Part shown: one piece after another, positions 35,451 through 44,364 of the stretch | How positions within the stretch are numbered: the stretch's first letter is position 1 | Layout: each line of letters starts with the position of its first letter | NCBI RefSeq assembly: GCF_900107705.1 | Contig: NZ_FNRE01000010.1 | Span: 1 to 64,000, forward strand | DNA: 64,000 bases | Origin: Prevotella sp. tc2-28 | GTDB lineage: Bacteria; Bacteroidota; Bacteroidia; Bacteroidales; Bacteroidaceae | Direction: 5' to 3' | The notes under the pieces: generated by a model | Told to the model about the DNA's origin: nothing | The model's input: only the letters and a program-made list of their open reading frames with translations | Databases searched by the model: none | Program-made: the position numbers and the translations under genes

Positions 35451-35500
35451 CTTACCTCTCATTTCTTACCTCTTACCTCTAACCTCTTACCTCTCACTTC
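35451..35500. repeat. Short tandem repeat (CTTACCTCT-type)
   Basis: Four copies of CTTACCTCT occur at 35451, 35465, 35472 and 35486 with degenerate spacers. It fills the gap between the DUF4254 and GT9 genes. Similar pyrimidine-rich motifs recur inside coding sequence near 42415, 44401 and 53290. Confidence 0.65.
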
Positions 35501-36096
35501 TTGTAAAGTATCGGATTCGTGCTGGGGTCGTTATACATCTTCATCTGGCGATATACCTTCATGTATTTGCGGCCTGCCTCAATGTCCTCCAGCAGCTGGT
35601 CAATGGCTGTTGACAGGTCCACTTGCTGTTCCAGCAGCACGTCAAGCTTCGCCTTGCATTTGTCAATGTGCTCCTGGTCAGTATCCGTGCGCTCCGTCTG
35701 CTCTTTCATGTGCCATATCTTCAAGGCCAGGATGCTCAGACGGTCGATGGCCCATGCGGGACTCTCCGTGTTCAGGCGTGCCTCTGGTTGTATGGTGACG
35801 TCAGAATAAAGATGACGGAAATAACTGTCAATCTCTTCCACCAAGTCGGTGCGGTCTTGGTTCGAACGGTCGATGCGGCGCTTCAACCCTAATGCCTCGT
35901 TAGGGTCTATATGGGGATCTCGGATGATGTCCTCCAAGTGCCATTGTACGGTGTCAATCCAACATTTCAAATAGAGGCTGTACTCAATGGAGTCGCGCTC
36001 ATAAGGATTGTTGATTGGTGTGTCTACATGGTCCTTCAAATGATAGTCACGAATGGCCTGATTGAAGACCTTATTTGCTTCTTTTGTGAATGACAT
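35494..36096 (-). CDS. DUF4254 domain protein
   Basis: The protein is 200 aa from the ATG at 36096 (MSFTKEANKVFNQAIRDYHL), which follows the promoter box; the frame is open a little further upstream. It is entirely helical, with the DUF4254 pattern NPYERDSIEYSLYLKCWIDTVQWH and SPAWAIDRLSILALKIWHM. The family is restricted mainly to Bacteroidota and often sits next to GT9 genes. Role unknown, possibly LPS core assembly by context. It leads the leftward unit with GT9 and rubredoxin. Confidence 0.88.
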   Translation of the reverse strand: MSFTKEANKVFNQAIRDYHLKDHVDTPINNPYERDSIEYSLYLKCWIDTVQWHLEDIIRDPHIDPNEALGLKRRIDRSNQDRTDLVEEIDSYFRHLYSDVTIQPEARLNTESPAWAIDRLSILALKIWHMKEQTERTDTDQEHIDKCKAKLDVLLEQQVDLSTAIDQLLEDIEAGRKYMKVYRQMKMYNDPSTNPILYKK

Positions 36097-36123
36097 ATAA
36101 CTTTTGTGTTTACATTTATGCGG

Positions 36124-36131
36124 CAAAGATA
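36124..36131 (-). promoter_or_regulatory. -7 promoter element for DUF4254 operon
   Basis: TATCTTTG read leftward, 28 bp from the ATG at 36096. Confidence 0.6.
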
Positions 36132-36231
36132 CGCAGAATCTCCGATATATCAAAATATTTTCATATTTTTTGTTTTTAATGCACTTTCATTACACAACTT
36201 GCAAGAATTTTTTTTTGAAAAATGCAAAACA

Positions 36232-36701
36232 GCCTACATGCCTACACAGAATCGGACTCAAATGCCGATAGACAAAGGAAAGTAGCGGTTGTCAAGCCTA
36301 CACAAAGCCTACACAAAGCCTACACAATTCCTACATAAAGCCTACACAAATCCTACATAGGCTTCCCGCAAAATATAAATCCTAAACCAGGAAAATCTCC
36401 CTTTAGTCTTTTCTTCTAAATTCTCTAGAGAATTTGAGCATTCCCTCGCCTACCAGCAAAAGCTACGTCGTATAGTAAGCTGAAAATTCTCTAGAGAATT
36501 TCACTACTACTCTTCATGCTAATCCTTCCGATTCCTTGTTTCCATTTCTGCTCCCTCGTATAGTAGCCCTTCCTATTTCGAGTGTTTTTTGCCGAAAAAC
36601 CTCAAAATCATGTAGGCTTTGTGTAGGCTTTGTGTAGGCTTGTTTTTTCACAATCAACTAATAATCAACCGATTAAGTAAAATCTGTGTAGGCATGTAGG
36701 C
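36232..36701. repeat. Long palindromic intergenic element (~470 bp)
   Basis: Perfect 19-bp outer inverted repeat: GCCTACATGCCTACACAGA (36232-36250) and its complement at 36683-36701. Inside, several CCTACACAAAG-type units lie on the left (36294-36360) and TGTAGGCTTTG units on the right (36611-36642), again inverted. The centre holds two identical palindromes AAATTCTCTAGAGAATTT (36418-36435, 36484-36501). No ORF or transposase is present. It fills the ~690-bp gap between the DUF4254 and pdxB genes together with AT-rich flanks. Confidence 0.8.
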
Positions 36702-36815
36702 TATTTCTTGTTTTTAAAAAATATTTTTTGCAAAAACAACCTCTATTTACCACATATTTTCCAGGGGAATTTGCTTAATCCGTCAGTTGTTGGTGACTAA
36801 AAAGGAAAATAATTG

Positions 36816-36846
36816 TTTGACGATTGAGAAAAAAGTAGTATCTTTG
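36816..36846 (+). promoter_or_regulatory. pdxB promoter
   Basis: -33 TTTG (36816-36819), 19-bp spacer, -7 TATCTTTG (36839-36846). Confidence 0.75.
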
Positions 36847-36873
36847 CAGAATGGGAAAAAATATGCTTGTAAG

Positions 36874-37878
36874 ATGAAGATAGTAGTAGACGATAAGATA
36901 CCCTATATCCGTGAGAAGTTGGAGATGCTGGCTGACGAGGTGGTCAGTATGCGTGGTGCTGACATCAAGGCTGACGACGTGAAGGATGCTGATGCGTTGA
37001 TTGTCAGGACCCGTACCCGATGTGACGAGCAGTTGTTGGCAGGTAGTAAGGTGCAGTTTGTGGCTACTGCTACCATCGGCTTCGACCATATTGACGTCGA
37101 CTACATGCAGCGTGCAGGTATTGTGTGGACGAACTGTCCTGGATGTAATGCCGCATCGGTGGCTCAGTATGTGGAGTGCTCGCTGTTACTGTTGCAGCAA
37201 CAGAAAGGCATCTCGCTGAAAGACAGTACGATAGGTATTGTCGGTTGTGGGCATGTAGGTTCAAAGGTCAAAGACGTTGCAGAACGGTTAGGGATGCGCA
37301 CTTTGGTGTGTGATCCCCCTTTGGGAAAAGCAGGTTTTGTCACGATGGAAACGATAGAACAGGCTTGTGATGTCATCACTTTTCATGTTCCGTTGACGCG
37401 TGAGGGACGCTATGCTACCTGGCATCTGGCCGACGAGGATTTTTTCCACCGATTGCCTCGTGTACCTTATCTAATTAATACCAGTCGCGGAGGCGTTGTC
37501 GACAATGATGCATTGCTGTCAGCCTTGGAGGAGGGTAGGGTAGCCGATGCCGTCATTGACGTATGGGAGCACGAGCCCCTGTTGAACCAGACGTTGTTGC
37601 AACGCGTGTTTATCGGCACTCCCCACATTGCTGGCTATTCAGCAGATGGCAAGGTAAATGCCGACAATATGGTCATTGATGCCTTGTGTCGTCATTTCCA
37701 TCTGCCTAATCCCGGAAAGATAGTGCCACCATCCCTGCCCGTTGTGATGGATAAAACCGCTGGTTCTTTGGATTTTTACAACCCCCTTGAGGACAGTTTT
37801 CGACTGAAAACCTCGCCCTCAGATTTTGAAAAGTTACGTAATGACTACCCGATAAGGCGAGAAAAATTGCACAATTAA
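36874..37878 (+). CDS. pdxB: 4-phosphoerythronate dehydrogenase
   Basis: The protein is 334 aa from ATG 36874, 27 bp after the -7 box. It is an NAD-dependent D-2-hydroxyacid dehydrogenase of pyridoxal-phosphate synthesis, oxidising 4-phosphoerythronate. NAD fold: GIVGCGHVGSKV. Catalytic Arg in NTSRGGVVDNDAL, Glu in DVWEHEP, His in GTPHIAGYS. The N-terminal MKIVVDDKIPYIREKLEMLA and the PGCNAASVAQYVECSLL stretch are characteristic of PdxB. The C-terminal dimerisation domain is short, as in other Bacteroidota. Transcribed alone. Confidence 0.93.
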   Translation: MKIVVDDKIPYIREKLEMLADEVVSMRGADIKADDVKDADALIVRTRTRCDEQLLAGSKVQFVATATIGFDHIDVDYMQRAGIVWTNCPGCNAASVAQYVECSLLLLQQQKGISLKDSTIGIVGCGHVGSKVKDVAERLGMRTLVCDPPLGKAGFVTMETIEQACDVITFHVPLTREGRYATWHLADEDFFHRLPRVPYLINTSRGGVVDNDALLSALEEGRVADAVIDVWEHEPLLNQTLLQRVFIGTPHIAGYSADGKVNADNMVIDALCRHFHLPNPGKIVPPSLPVVMDKTAGSLDFYNPLEDSFRLKTSPSDFEKLRNDYPIRREKLHN

Positions 37879-37919
37879 TATGTGTTTGTGCAAGAAAGAG
37901 TGTTTTTTTACCATTAAAA

Positions 37920-37951
37920 TTTGCGTAAGTCAATAAAAATGTGTTACTTTG
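37920..37951 (+). promoter_or_regulatory. acpP promoter
   Basis: -33 TTTG (37920-37923), 20-bp spacer, near-consensus -7 TTACTTTG (37944-37951). The leader to the ATG is ~70 nt. Confidence 0.55.
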
Positions 37952-38026
37952 CACCCGCTAAGCGACACATTTTGTGAAGTTTTCAGAATAAAGAAATCAT
38001 TTATTAACATTTTAAAGAAGAAAATT

Positions 38027-38263
38027 ATGTCAGAAATTGAAAGCAAAGTAAAGGCTATTATCGTAGACAAACTCGGTGTTGATGAGGCAGAGGTTAAGCC
38101 CGAAGCAAGTTTCACTAACGATCTCGGTGCAGACTCTCTGGATACCGTAGAGCTCATCATGGAGTTCGAGAAGGAGTTCGGTATTTCTATCCCCGACGAC
38201 AAGGCTGAGAAGATTGGTACTGTTGGTGATGCTATCGCTTACATCGAGGAGAACGCAAAATAA
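38027..38263 (+). CDS. acpP: Acyl carrier protein
   Basis: The protein is 78 aa and strongly acidic. The phosphopantetheine attachment Ser37 is in [19 protein letters not shown]. It carries growing acyl chains in fatty acid synthesis. The start at 38027 is the family start; the frame is open upstream but that part is leader. It is followed, after a hairpin-forming 139-bp spacer, by fabF, the usual order. Confidence 0.97.
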   Translation: MSEIESKVKAIIVDKLGVDEAEVKPEASFTNDLGADSLDTVELIMEFEKEFGISIPDDKAEKIGTVGDAIAYIEENAK

Positions 38264-38268
38264 TTTGA

Positions 38269-38386
38269 GCCCCCTAAGTTAGGGGGTTGGGGGTTTGAAA
38301 AGGCATAATAAGTTCCTCTCAGACCCTCAACTCAATAATTAGGGGGATTTTTTTGTTCAGACCCCCAGCCCCCTAACTTAGGGGGC
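38269..38386. repeat. Paired inverted repeat between acpP and fabF
   Basis: Two nearly palindromic cores, CCCCCTAA-g-TTAGGGGG (38270-38286) and GCCCCCTAACTTAGGGGGC (38368-38386), lie in opposite orientation. With flanks, 38269-38299 and 38356-38386 pair at about 28 of 31 positions. The left hairpin directly follows the acpP stop and could reduce read-through into fabF, giving the needed ACP excess. Confidence 0.75.
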
Positions 38387-38402
38387 ATAAACATAAAAAA
38401 AT

Positions 38403-39665
38403 ATGGAATTAAAAAGAGTAGTAGTAACAGGTATGGGTGCCGTTACTCCACTTGGCAACAATCCCAAGGACACTTGGGAGGCTATGGTGGCAGGTAAGAG
38501 CGGTGCTGCACCTATTACCCTTTTCGATGCCTCTAAGTTCAAGACGCAGTTTGCCTGCGAGGTAAAGAACTTGGATGTCAATGCTTATATTGATCGTAAG
38601 GAGGCACGTAAAATGGACCGCTATACCCAGTTGGCTATTATTGCTGCCAAGCAGGCCGTAGAAGATTCAGGAATGGATCTGGAGTCAGAGGACAAGAACC
38701 GCATAGGTGTTGTCTATGGTGTAGGTATTGGTGGTATCAAGACGTTTGAGGAAGAGGTTACCTACTATGGTGCTCATCGTGAGGATGGTCCAAAGTTCAA
38801 CCCATTCTTCATTCCGAAGATGATTGCAGACATTGCAGCCGGACAGATTTCCATCATGTACGGTTTCCACGGTCCCAACTTTATCACGGCTTCTGCCTGT
38901 GCTTCTTCTTCGAATGCACTGGCTGATGCCTTCAACCTGATTCGTCTGGGTAAGGCCAATGCCATCGTTGCCGGTGGTGCTGAGGCAGCCGTTTGCGAGA
39001 CGGGTGTTGGTGGTTTCAATGCCATGAAGGCCCTGTCAACCCGCAACGACGAGCCCGAGAAGGCCAGCCGTCCGTTCAGTGCCTCTCGTGATGGTTTCAT
39101 CATGGGCGAAGGTGCCGGCTGTCTGATTCTCGAGGAACTGGAGCACGCCAAGGCTCGTGGTGCCAAGATCTATGCAGAGATGGTAGGAGCCGGCATGAGT
39201 GCCGATGCATACCACATCACCGCTTCTCACCCAGAAGGTCTTGGTGCTAAGCTCGTGATGCAGAATGCTTTGGAAGATGCCGGCATGAAGCCAGAGGATA
39301 TTGACTACATCAACGTTCACGGAACCTCTACTCACGTGGGTGACATCTCTGAGGCTAAGGCTATCAAGGACGTGTTTGGCGATGCAGCCTTCAAGTTGAA
39401 CATCTCGTCAACCAAGTCAATGACTGGTCACCTGCTGGGTGCTGCCGGTGCCGTTGAGGCTATGGCAACCATCCTGGCTGTCCAGAACGATATTGTACCT
39501 CCCACCATCAACCATGAGGATGGCGATGAGGACGAGGAGATTGACTACAACCTCAACTTCACCTTCAACAAGGCCCAGAAGCGCGAGGTTCGTGCCGGAC
39601 TCAGCAATACCTTCGGATTTGGTGGTCACAATGCCTGCGTAGTATTTAAAAAGTATGTGGGTTAA
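38403..39665 (+). CDS. fabF: Beta-ketoacyl-ACP synthase II
   Basis: The protein is 420 aa. The condensing enzyme elongates acyl-ACP with malonyl-ACP. Thiolase-fold catalytic triad: Cys166 in NFITASACASSSNALADAF, His in INVHGTSTHVGD (~306) and His in KSMTGHLLGAAGAVEA (~343). Length and N-terminus (MELKRVVVTGMGAVTPLGNN) are canonical. Its last 11 bp overlap the start of rnc, an acpP-fabF-rnc order common in bacteria. Confidence 0.97.
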   Translation: MELKRVVVTGMGAVTPLGNNPKDTWEAMVAGKSGAAPITLFDASKFKTQFACEVKNLDVNAYIDRKEARKMDRYTQLAIIAAKQAVEDSGMDLESEDKNRIGVVYGVGIGGIKTFEEEVTYYGAHREDGPKFNPFFIPKMIADIAAGQISIMYGFHGPNFITASACASSSNALADAFNLIRLGKANAIVAGGAEAAVCETGVGGFNAMKALSTRNDEPEKASRPFSASRDGFIMGEGAGCLILEELEHAKARGAKIYAEMVGAGMSADAYHITASHPEGLGAKLVMQNALEDAGMKPEDIDYINVHGTSTHVGDISEAKAIKDVFGDAAFKLNISSTKSMTGHLLGAAGAVEAMATILAVQNDIVPPTINHEDGDEDEEIDYNLNFTFNKAQKREVRAGLSNTFGFGGHNACVVFKKYVG

Positions 39666-40698
39666 CGACATCATTGATAGAATAAAGCTCCCTTTCCGCA
39701 AGGAGAAGGAGCTTTTTTCTGCCCTTTACGACATTCTGGGTTTCTATCCCCGCAATATCAACCTCTACAAGCAAGCACTGCTCCATAAGAGTGCTTCCAA
39801 GCGCAACGAGAAAGGGCGTCCTGTCAATAACGAACGACTGGAATTCCTGGGTGATGCCATCTTGGATGCTGTAGTGGGTGATATCGTGTTCCGTCATTTT
39901 GAGGGCAAACGCGAAGGTTTCCTGACTAACACCCGTTCGAAGCTCGTCAGTCGCGACACGCTGGGCAAGTTGGCCAAGGAAATGGGTATTTCCGACCTGA
40001 TTAAGTTTGCTGGTCACAACACGTCGCACAACAGCTATATGAACGGCAATGCTTTCGAGGCTTTGGTAGGTGCCATCTACCTGGACCGAGGCTATGATGC
40101 CTGCATGCGATTCATGGAGAAGCGCATCCTGGCTCATCTGATCAATATCGACAAGGTAGCTTACAAGGAGGTCAACTTCAAGTCGAAGCTGTTGGAATGG
40201 AGCCAGAAGAACCGTGTGAAGATGGAGTTCCGCGACATCAAGCAGGAACGCGACGAGAACAAGAGTCCCGTCTTTACCACCCAGGTGTTCATCGAAGGCT
40301 TGGAGGGATGTGTAGGAACAGGCTATTCCAAGAAAGAGAGTCAGCAAAAAGCCTCTAAGGATACCCTTCAGCGTCTGCGCCGTGAACCTCAGTTCATTGA
40401 TGCCGTCTTTGCTGCAAAGGGTGACCGCACGAAGATGGAAGAGGAACCTGTGATGAGTGTCCCTGATCCGGAAAAAGAACAGGAAGACTTTATCATCGAG
40501 ACAAAGAGAGAGGAAGAAACGAAGAGCAAGAAACAGGCGGTCAGTAACGAAACCGTCATCCAGTCTGATGCCGCCCAGTATCAGGCCTTGCACGACGAGT
40601 TCACCCTTGACGACATCAGTGCTAAGCCACGCGAAAAGACCCGTGAGGAAATCATTGCTGAAGCTGAGGCTGCTGCCTTTTCGGAAATGGAAAAATGA
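39655..40698 (+). CDS. rnc: Ribonuclease III with extended C-terminal tail
   Basis: The protein is 347 aa, about 100 longer than E. coli RNase III. The catalytic domain has the signature ERLEFLGDAILDAVVGDIVF and the second acidic cluster GNAFEALVGAIYLDRGYD. The dsRNA-binding domain (~180-255) includes GTGYSKKESQQKASKDTLQ. After it a charged, low-complexity tail of ~85 residues (EEEPVMSVPDPEKEQEDF...; KPREKTREEIIAEAEAAAF) ends the protein. It processes rRNA precursors and structured mRNAs. A strong hairpin follows the stop immediately. Confidence 0.95.
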   Translation: MWVNDIIDRIKLPFRKEKELFSALYDILGFYPRNINLYKQALLHKSASKRNEKGRPVNNERLEFLGDAILDAVVGDIVFRHFEGKREGFLTNTRSKLVSRDTLGKLAKEMGISDLIKFAGHNTSHNSYMNGNAFEALVGAIYLDRGYDACMRFMEKRILAHLINIDKVAYKEVNFKSKLLEWSQKNRVKMEFRDIKQERDENKSPVFTTQVFIEGLEGCVGTGYSKKESQQKASKDTLQRLRREPQFIDAVFAAKGDRTKMEEEPVMSVPDPEKEQEDFIIETKREEETKSKKQAVSNETVIQSDAAQYQALHDEFTLDDISAKPREKTREEIIAEAEAAAFSEMEK

Positions 40699-40741
40699 GT
40701 CATTCCGCCCGACTTCAAGTGTAAAAGTCAGGCGGAATGAC
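40699..40741 (+). terminator. Hairpin terminator after rnc
   Basis: GTCATTCCGCC-c-GACTT (40699-40715) pairs with AAGTC-a-GGCGGAATGAC (40725-40741), leaving a 9-nt loop. It begins on the base after the stop codon. Confidence 0.75.
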
Positions 40742-40784
40742 TATTAAAAATGGTAAAATTAAGGGCATTCCCAAAGTTTATGCT

Positions 40785-40792
40785 TACCTTTG
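40785..40792 (+). promoter_or_regulatory. -7 promoter element for the GH3-family gene
   Basis: TACCTTTG, 23 bp before the ATG at 40816. Confidence 0.55.
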
Positions 40793-40815
40793 CGCCTTGT
40801 ATAGAAGCATAACCG

Positions 40816-42312
40816 ATGAGTTTAACAAATTTAGTAAGACATATCTTCGTGCCGAGAATGCACGAATTGGAGAAACACCAGACACAAGGCGAGCAGTTGC
40901 AGCGTCAGGTGCTTACCCATTTGTTAAAGGCTGCCAAAGGCACTGAATATGGGCGTGAGCACGGCTTTGCCACCATCAAGGGTTACGAGGATTTCGTGAA
41001 ATATAATCCCGTCAACACCTATGAGGAGTTGAAAGGACAGATTGACCGTATGCGCTATGGTGAAGCTGACGTGCTATGGCCAGGTCGTGTGAAGTGGTAT
41101 GCCAAGTCGAGTGGAACGACTAACGACAAGTCGAAGTTTATTCCCGTCAGCGACGAGGGTCTGCAGAAGATTCACTATGCCGGTGGCTATGACTCGGTGG
41201 CACTCTATCTGCGGAACAATCCAAAGAGTCGCCTGTTCGACGGGCGCGCCTTGATATTGGGAGGCAGTCATGCCCCCAACTATAACCTGCCAGGTTCGTT
41301 GGTAGGCGACCTCTCAGCCATCCTGATTGAGAATATCAACCCGTTAGCCAACCTGGTGCGTGTTCCAAAGAAGCAGACCGCATTGCTTAGCGATTTCGAG
41401 GTAAAGCGTGAACGGATAGCCCGTGAGGCTATGAACAAGAATGTCACCAACATCAGTGGTGTTCCTTCGTGGATGCTCTCCGTACTCAACTGCATGATGG
41501 AAATCACGGGGAAGACCCATCTGGAAGAGGTGTGGCCTAACCTGGAAGTGTTCTTCCACGGAGGTGTGGCCTTTACGCCTTACCGTAAGCAGTATGAGCA
41601 GCTTATCACGTCGCCTAACATGCATTATATGGAGACTTATAATGCTTCTGAGGGCTTCTTCGGATTGCAAGACGACCCTGCCGACAAGTCTATGTTGCTG
41701 ATGCTCGACTACGGCGTGTTCTATGAATTCCAGCCGATGGACGGAGGTGATATCGTGCCGTTGTGGGGTGTGGAGAAAGACAAGAACTACGCCATGCTGA
41801 TATCCACCTCGTGTGGCTTGTGGCGTTACATGATAGGCGACACAGTCCGCTTCACCTCTGTCAACCCTTATAAGTTTGTCATCTCCGGGCGCACCAAGAG
41901 CTTTATCAATGCCTTTGGCGAGGAACTCATTGTTGACAATGCTGAGCGTGGTTTGGCCTATGCCTGCGAACAGACAGGTGCCGAGGTGTTGGAATATACG
42001 GCAGCTCCCGTCTTTATGGATGCCAATGCCAAGTGTCGTCACCAGTGGCTCATCGAGTTCTCTCATCCACCTCGTGACATCCAGCAGTTTGCTCACTTGC
42101 TGGACATGAAGTTGCAAGACTTGAACAGCGACTACGAGGCCAAGCGATACAAGGACATCACCCTGCAGCCTCTGGAGATTATCCAAGCGCGAAAGGGTCT
42201 TTTTAACGATTGGCTCAAGCAGCGCGGCAAGTTAGGAGGCCAGAACAAAGTACCACGCCTGAGTAATTCCCGTGAGCATATCGAACAACTTCTCAAACTA
42301 AATGAGAAATGA
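40816..42312 (+). CDS. GH3 auxin-responsive promoter family protein (adenylate-forming enzyme-like)
   Basis: The protein is 498 aa. It matches the bacterial GH3 family, relatives of acyl-acid-amido synthetases of the ANL superfamily: adenylation P-loop YAKSSGTTNDKSKFIPVS, then METYNASEGFFGLQDDP, and hinge region YMIGDTVRF...YKFVISGRTKSFINAFGEELIVDNAE. Plant GH3 enzymes conjugate amino acids to hormones; in Bacteroidota the substrate is unknown and auxin is not implied. A 4-bp overlap (ATGA) couples it to the downstream lipoprotein gene if that gene uses the 42309 start. Confidence 0.92.
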   Translation: MSLTNLVRHIFVPRMHELEKHQTQGEQLQRQVLTHLLKAAKGTEYGREHGFATIKGYEDFVKYNPVNTYEELKGQIDRMRYGEADVLWPGRVKWYAKSSGTTNDKSKFIPVSDEGLQKIHYAGGYDSVALYLRNNPKSRLFDGRALILGGSHAPNYNLPGSLVGDLSAILIENINPLANLVRVPKKQTALLSDFEVKRERIAREAMNKNVTNISGVPSWMLSVLNCMMEITGKTHLEEVWPNLEVFFHGGVAFTPYRKQYEQLITSPNMHYMETYNASEGFFGLQDDPADKSMLLMLDYGVFYEFQPMDGGDIVPLWGVEKDKNYAMLISTSCGLWRYMIGDTVRFTSVNPYKFVISGRTKSFINAFGEELIVDNAERGLAYACEQTGAEVLEYTAAPVFMDANAKCRHQWLIEFSHPPRDIQQFAHLLDMKLQDLNSDYEAKRYKDITLQPLEIIQARKGLFNDWLKQRGKLGGQNKVPRLSNSREHIEQLLKLNEK

Positions 42313-42444
42313 GTAATGAGAAATTAGAAATGAAAATGAAGAATGAGAAATTGATAAGCCTGAGAAAAAGGTTGATGACAATGAGAACATTAATGAAAAT
42401 GCTGTGTATAGCATTTCTCATTTCTCATTTCTCATTACTCATTT
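42307..42444. repeat. 18-bp perfect inverted repeat across the lipoprotein gene start
   Basis: AAATGAGTAATGAGAAAT (42307-42324) pairs exactly with 42427-42444. Further copies of ATGAGAAAT/ATTTCTCAT lie around both arms. The right arm encodes the hydrophobic LISHFSLLIS of the lipoprotein signal, and the stem would enclose all candidate start codons. Confidence 0.75.
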
Positions 42445-44348
42445 CGAGCTGTGCCCGCATGGGATCGCCAGATGGCGGATGGTTTGACGACGACCCACCC
42501 CGCGTGCTCTACAGTATCCCTGCCGAGCAGGCTACTAACGTGACGGACCAGAAGATGACCATATACTTCGACGAGTTTATCAAACTGGCCGATCCCACAC
42601 AGAATGTCATCGTGTCGCCTCCCCAAATGGAGATGCCAGAGATACAGGCAAAGGGCAAGAAAATAGTTATTGCACTGAAGGACTCGCTGGTTCCCAACAC
42701 CACTTATACCATAGACTTCAGCGACGCCATCACCGACAATAATGAGGATAACCCGTTGGGCAACTATACCTATACGTTCTCGACAGGTGAGCAGATAGAT
42801 ACCTTTGAGGTGGCTGGCACGGTGCTTGACGCCTCCAACCTGGAACCCGTCAAGGGTATCAGTGTCGGGCTCTATGCCGACTTGGCAGATTCCGCTTTTC
42901 TCACCAAGCCGTTGCTTCGCATAGCCCGAACAGACGGCAGAGGACATTTCTCCATTCGTGGAGTGGCTCCTGGTGTCTATCGCGTCTATGCCCTGCAGGA
43001 TATGGATGCCAACTATAAGTTCTCTCAGAAGAGTGAGATGATTGCTTTCTCGCACGAGACCTATACCCCTTCGTGGAAGCCCGATACCCGTCAAGATACC
43101 ATCTGGCGCGATACCCTGCATATCGACAATATCTTGCAGGTGCCTTACACCCACTTCTATCCTGACGATATCGTGATGCTGGCCTTCAAGGAGATACAGT
43201 CCGACCGCTACCTGCTGAAGACGGAGCGCAAGGACCCCGACCGCATAGGTGTCTTTTTCAGTTATGGCAACGAACAGTTGCCCGTGCTGCGTGGACTGAA
43301 CTTCAATGCCGACTCTGCCTTCATCGTGGAGACCAGTTTGAAGAAGGACACGCTGACCTACTGGTTGCGCGACACGATGCTGGTTAATCAAGACACCCTG
43401 CAATTGTCAATGGAATACCTGATGACTGACACCCTGGGCAATCTCGTCACCCAGCTGGACACCCTCGAAATGGTAGCCAAGACATCCTATGCCAAACGGT
43501 TGAAAGCTAAGCAGAAGGAGATAGACGAGTGGCAGAAAGAACAGGAAAAGCGGAAGAAACGCGAGGAGCCTTATGACAGCATCTTCCCCGCTAAGCCATT
43601 GGAGATGAGATACGAAGTGTCACAGTCGATGGACCCCAATCGCAGTGTGTTCATTGAATCGCCAAGCCCGTTGGAAAAACTGGATACAGCAGCCATCCAC
43701 CTCTATTCCAAGATAGACTCATTATGGTATAGGGCACCTTTCGAGTTTCATCGGTGCGACTCCATGTTGCGACGTTATGAAATGGTGGTCGACTGGCATC
43801 CGGAAACGGAGTATAGTCTGGAGATAGACTCAGCAGCCTTTGTCGACATCTACGGATTGGCTTCCAAGCCCTACAAGGAAGGTATCAAGGTCAAGTCGCT
43901 CGACGAATACACCACGCTGCAGATGCAGTTGAGCGGCATTACGGAGAAACAGGTTGTCGCCCAGTTGCTGGACAAGAGCGACAAGGTCGTCCAGGAAGCT
44001 CACATGGAGCAAGACGGTTCGGCCCAGTTCTACTATATCACCCCTGGTGTCTATTATATGCGTGCCTTCGCCGACAGCAACGGAAACGGCATCTGGGATA
44101 CTGGAAACTACAGGGAAGACCTGCAGGCAGAAGCAGTCTATTACTATCCTCGTGAGATAGAGTGCAAGGCAAAGTTCGACCTCACGTTCCAGTGGAACCT
44201 GACAGAACGTCCGCGCAACCAGCAGAAGCCTGCTGTGATTATCCAACAGAAGCCTGACAAGGAGAAGAAGCGCAAGCAGAACCGCAATGCTGAGCGTGCC
44301 CGTCAGTTAGGCATCGAATATGTTAAGAAACAACAAGTCGTGAATTAA
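42309..44348 (+). CDS. Ig-like (Big_5-type) domain lipoprotein
   Basis: Up to 679 aa. The likely mature start is Cys48 in the lipobox LLISSC, so true translation may begin at one of the later Met codons (MRTLMKMLCIAFLIS). After the Cys, GSPDGGWFDDDPPRVLYSIP and KMTIYFDEFIKLADPTQNVIVSPP form an Ig-like Big_5 domain. A carboxypeptidase-regulatory-like domain follows (FEVAGTVLDASNLEPVKGISVGLY), and a Lys/Arg-rich C-terminus ends it. Bacteroidota lipoproteins of this type are outer-membrane proteins of unknown function. The first ~45 codons are built from a repeat whose two arms pair perfectly. Confidence 0.8.
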   Translation: MSNEKLEMKMKNEKLISLRKRLMTMRTLMKMLCIAFLISHFSLLISSCARMGSPDGGWFDDDPPRVLYSIPAEQATNVTDQKMTIYFDEFIKLADPTQNVIVSPPQMEMPEIQAKGKKIVIALKDSLVPNTTYTIDFSDAITDNNEDNPLGNYTYTFSTGEQIDTFEVAGTVLDASNLEPVKGISVGLYADLADSAFLTKPLLRIARTDGRGHFSIRGVAPGVYRVYALQDMDANYKFSQKSEMIAFSHETYTPSWKPDTRQDTIWRDTLHIDNILQVPYTHFYPDDIVMLAFKEIQSDRYLLKTERKDPDRIGVFFSYGNEQLPVLRGLNFNADSAFIVETSLKKDTLTYWLRDTMLVNQDTLQLSMEYLMTDTLGNLVTQLDTLEMVAKTSYAKRLKAKQKEIDEWQKEQEKRKKREEPYDSIFPAKPLEMRYEVSQSMDPNRSVFIESPSPLEKLDTAAIHLYSKIDSLWYRAPFEFHRCDSMLRRYEMVVDWHPETEYSLEIDSAAFVDIYGLASKPYKEGIKVKSLDEYTTLQMQLSGITEKQVVAQLLDKSDKVVQEAHMEQDGSAQFYYITPGVYYMRAFADSNGNGIWDTGNYREDLQAEAVYYYPREIECKAKFDLTFQWNLTERPRNQQKPAVIIQQKPDKEKKRKQNRNAERARQLGIEYVKKQQVVN

Positions 44349-44364
44349 ACCAAGCAATATAGAA

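Noticed and set aside
36294..36360. CCTACACAAAG array considered as a CRISPR
   Set aside because: Units are only ~11 bp, directly adjacent without spacers, and mirrored on the other side; no cas genes are near.
39646..40593. 315-codon minus-strand frame opposite rnc
   Set aside because: Antisense shadow of RNase III; the sense protein has clear catalytic motifs.
42435..43403. 322-codon minus-strand frame opposite the Ig-like lipoprotein
   Set aside because: Antisense shadow without recognisable domain; the sense frame has lipobox and Ig-like domain.
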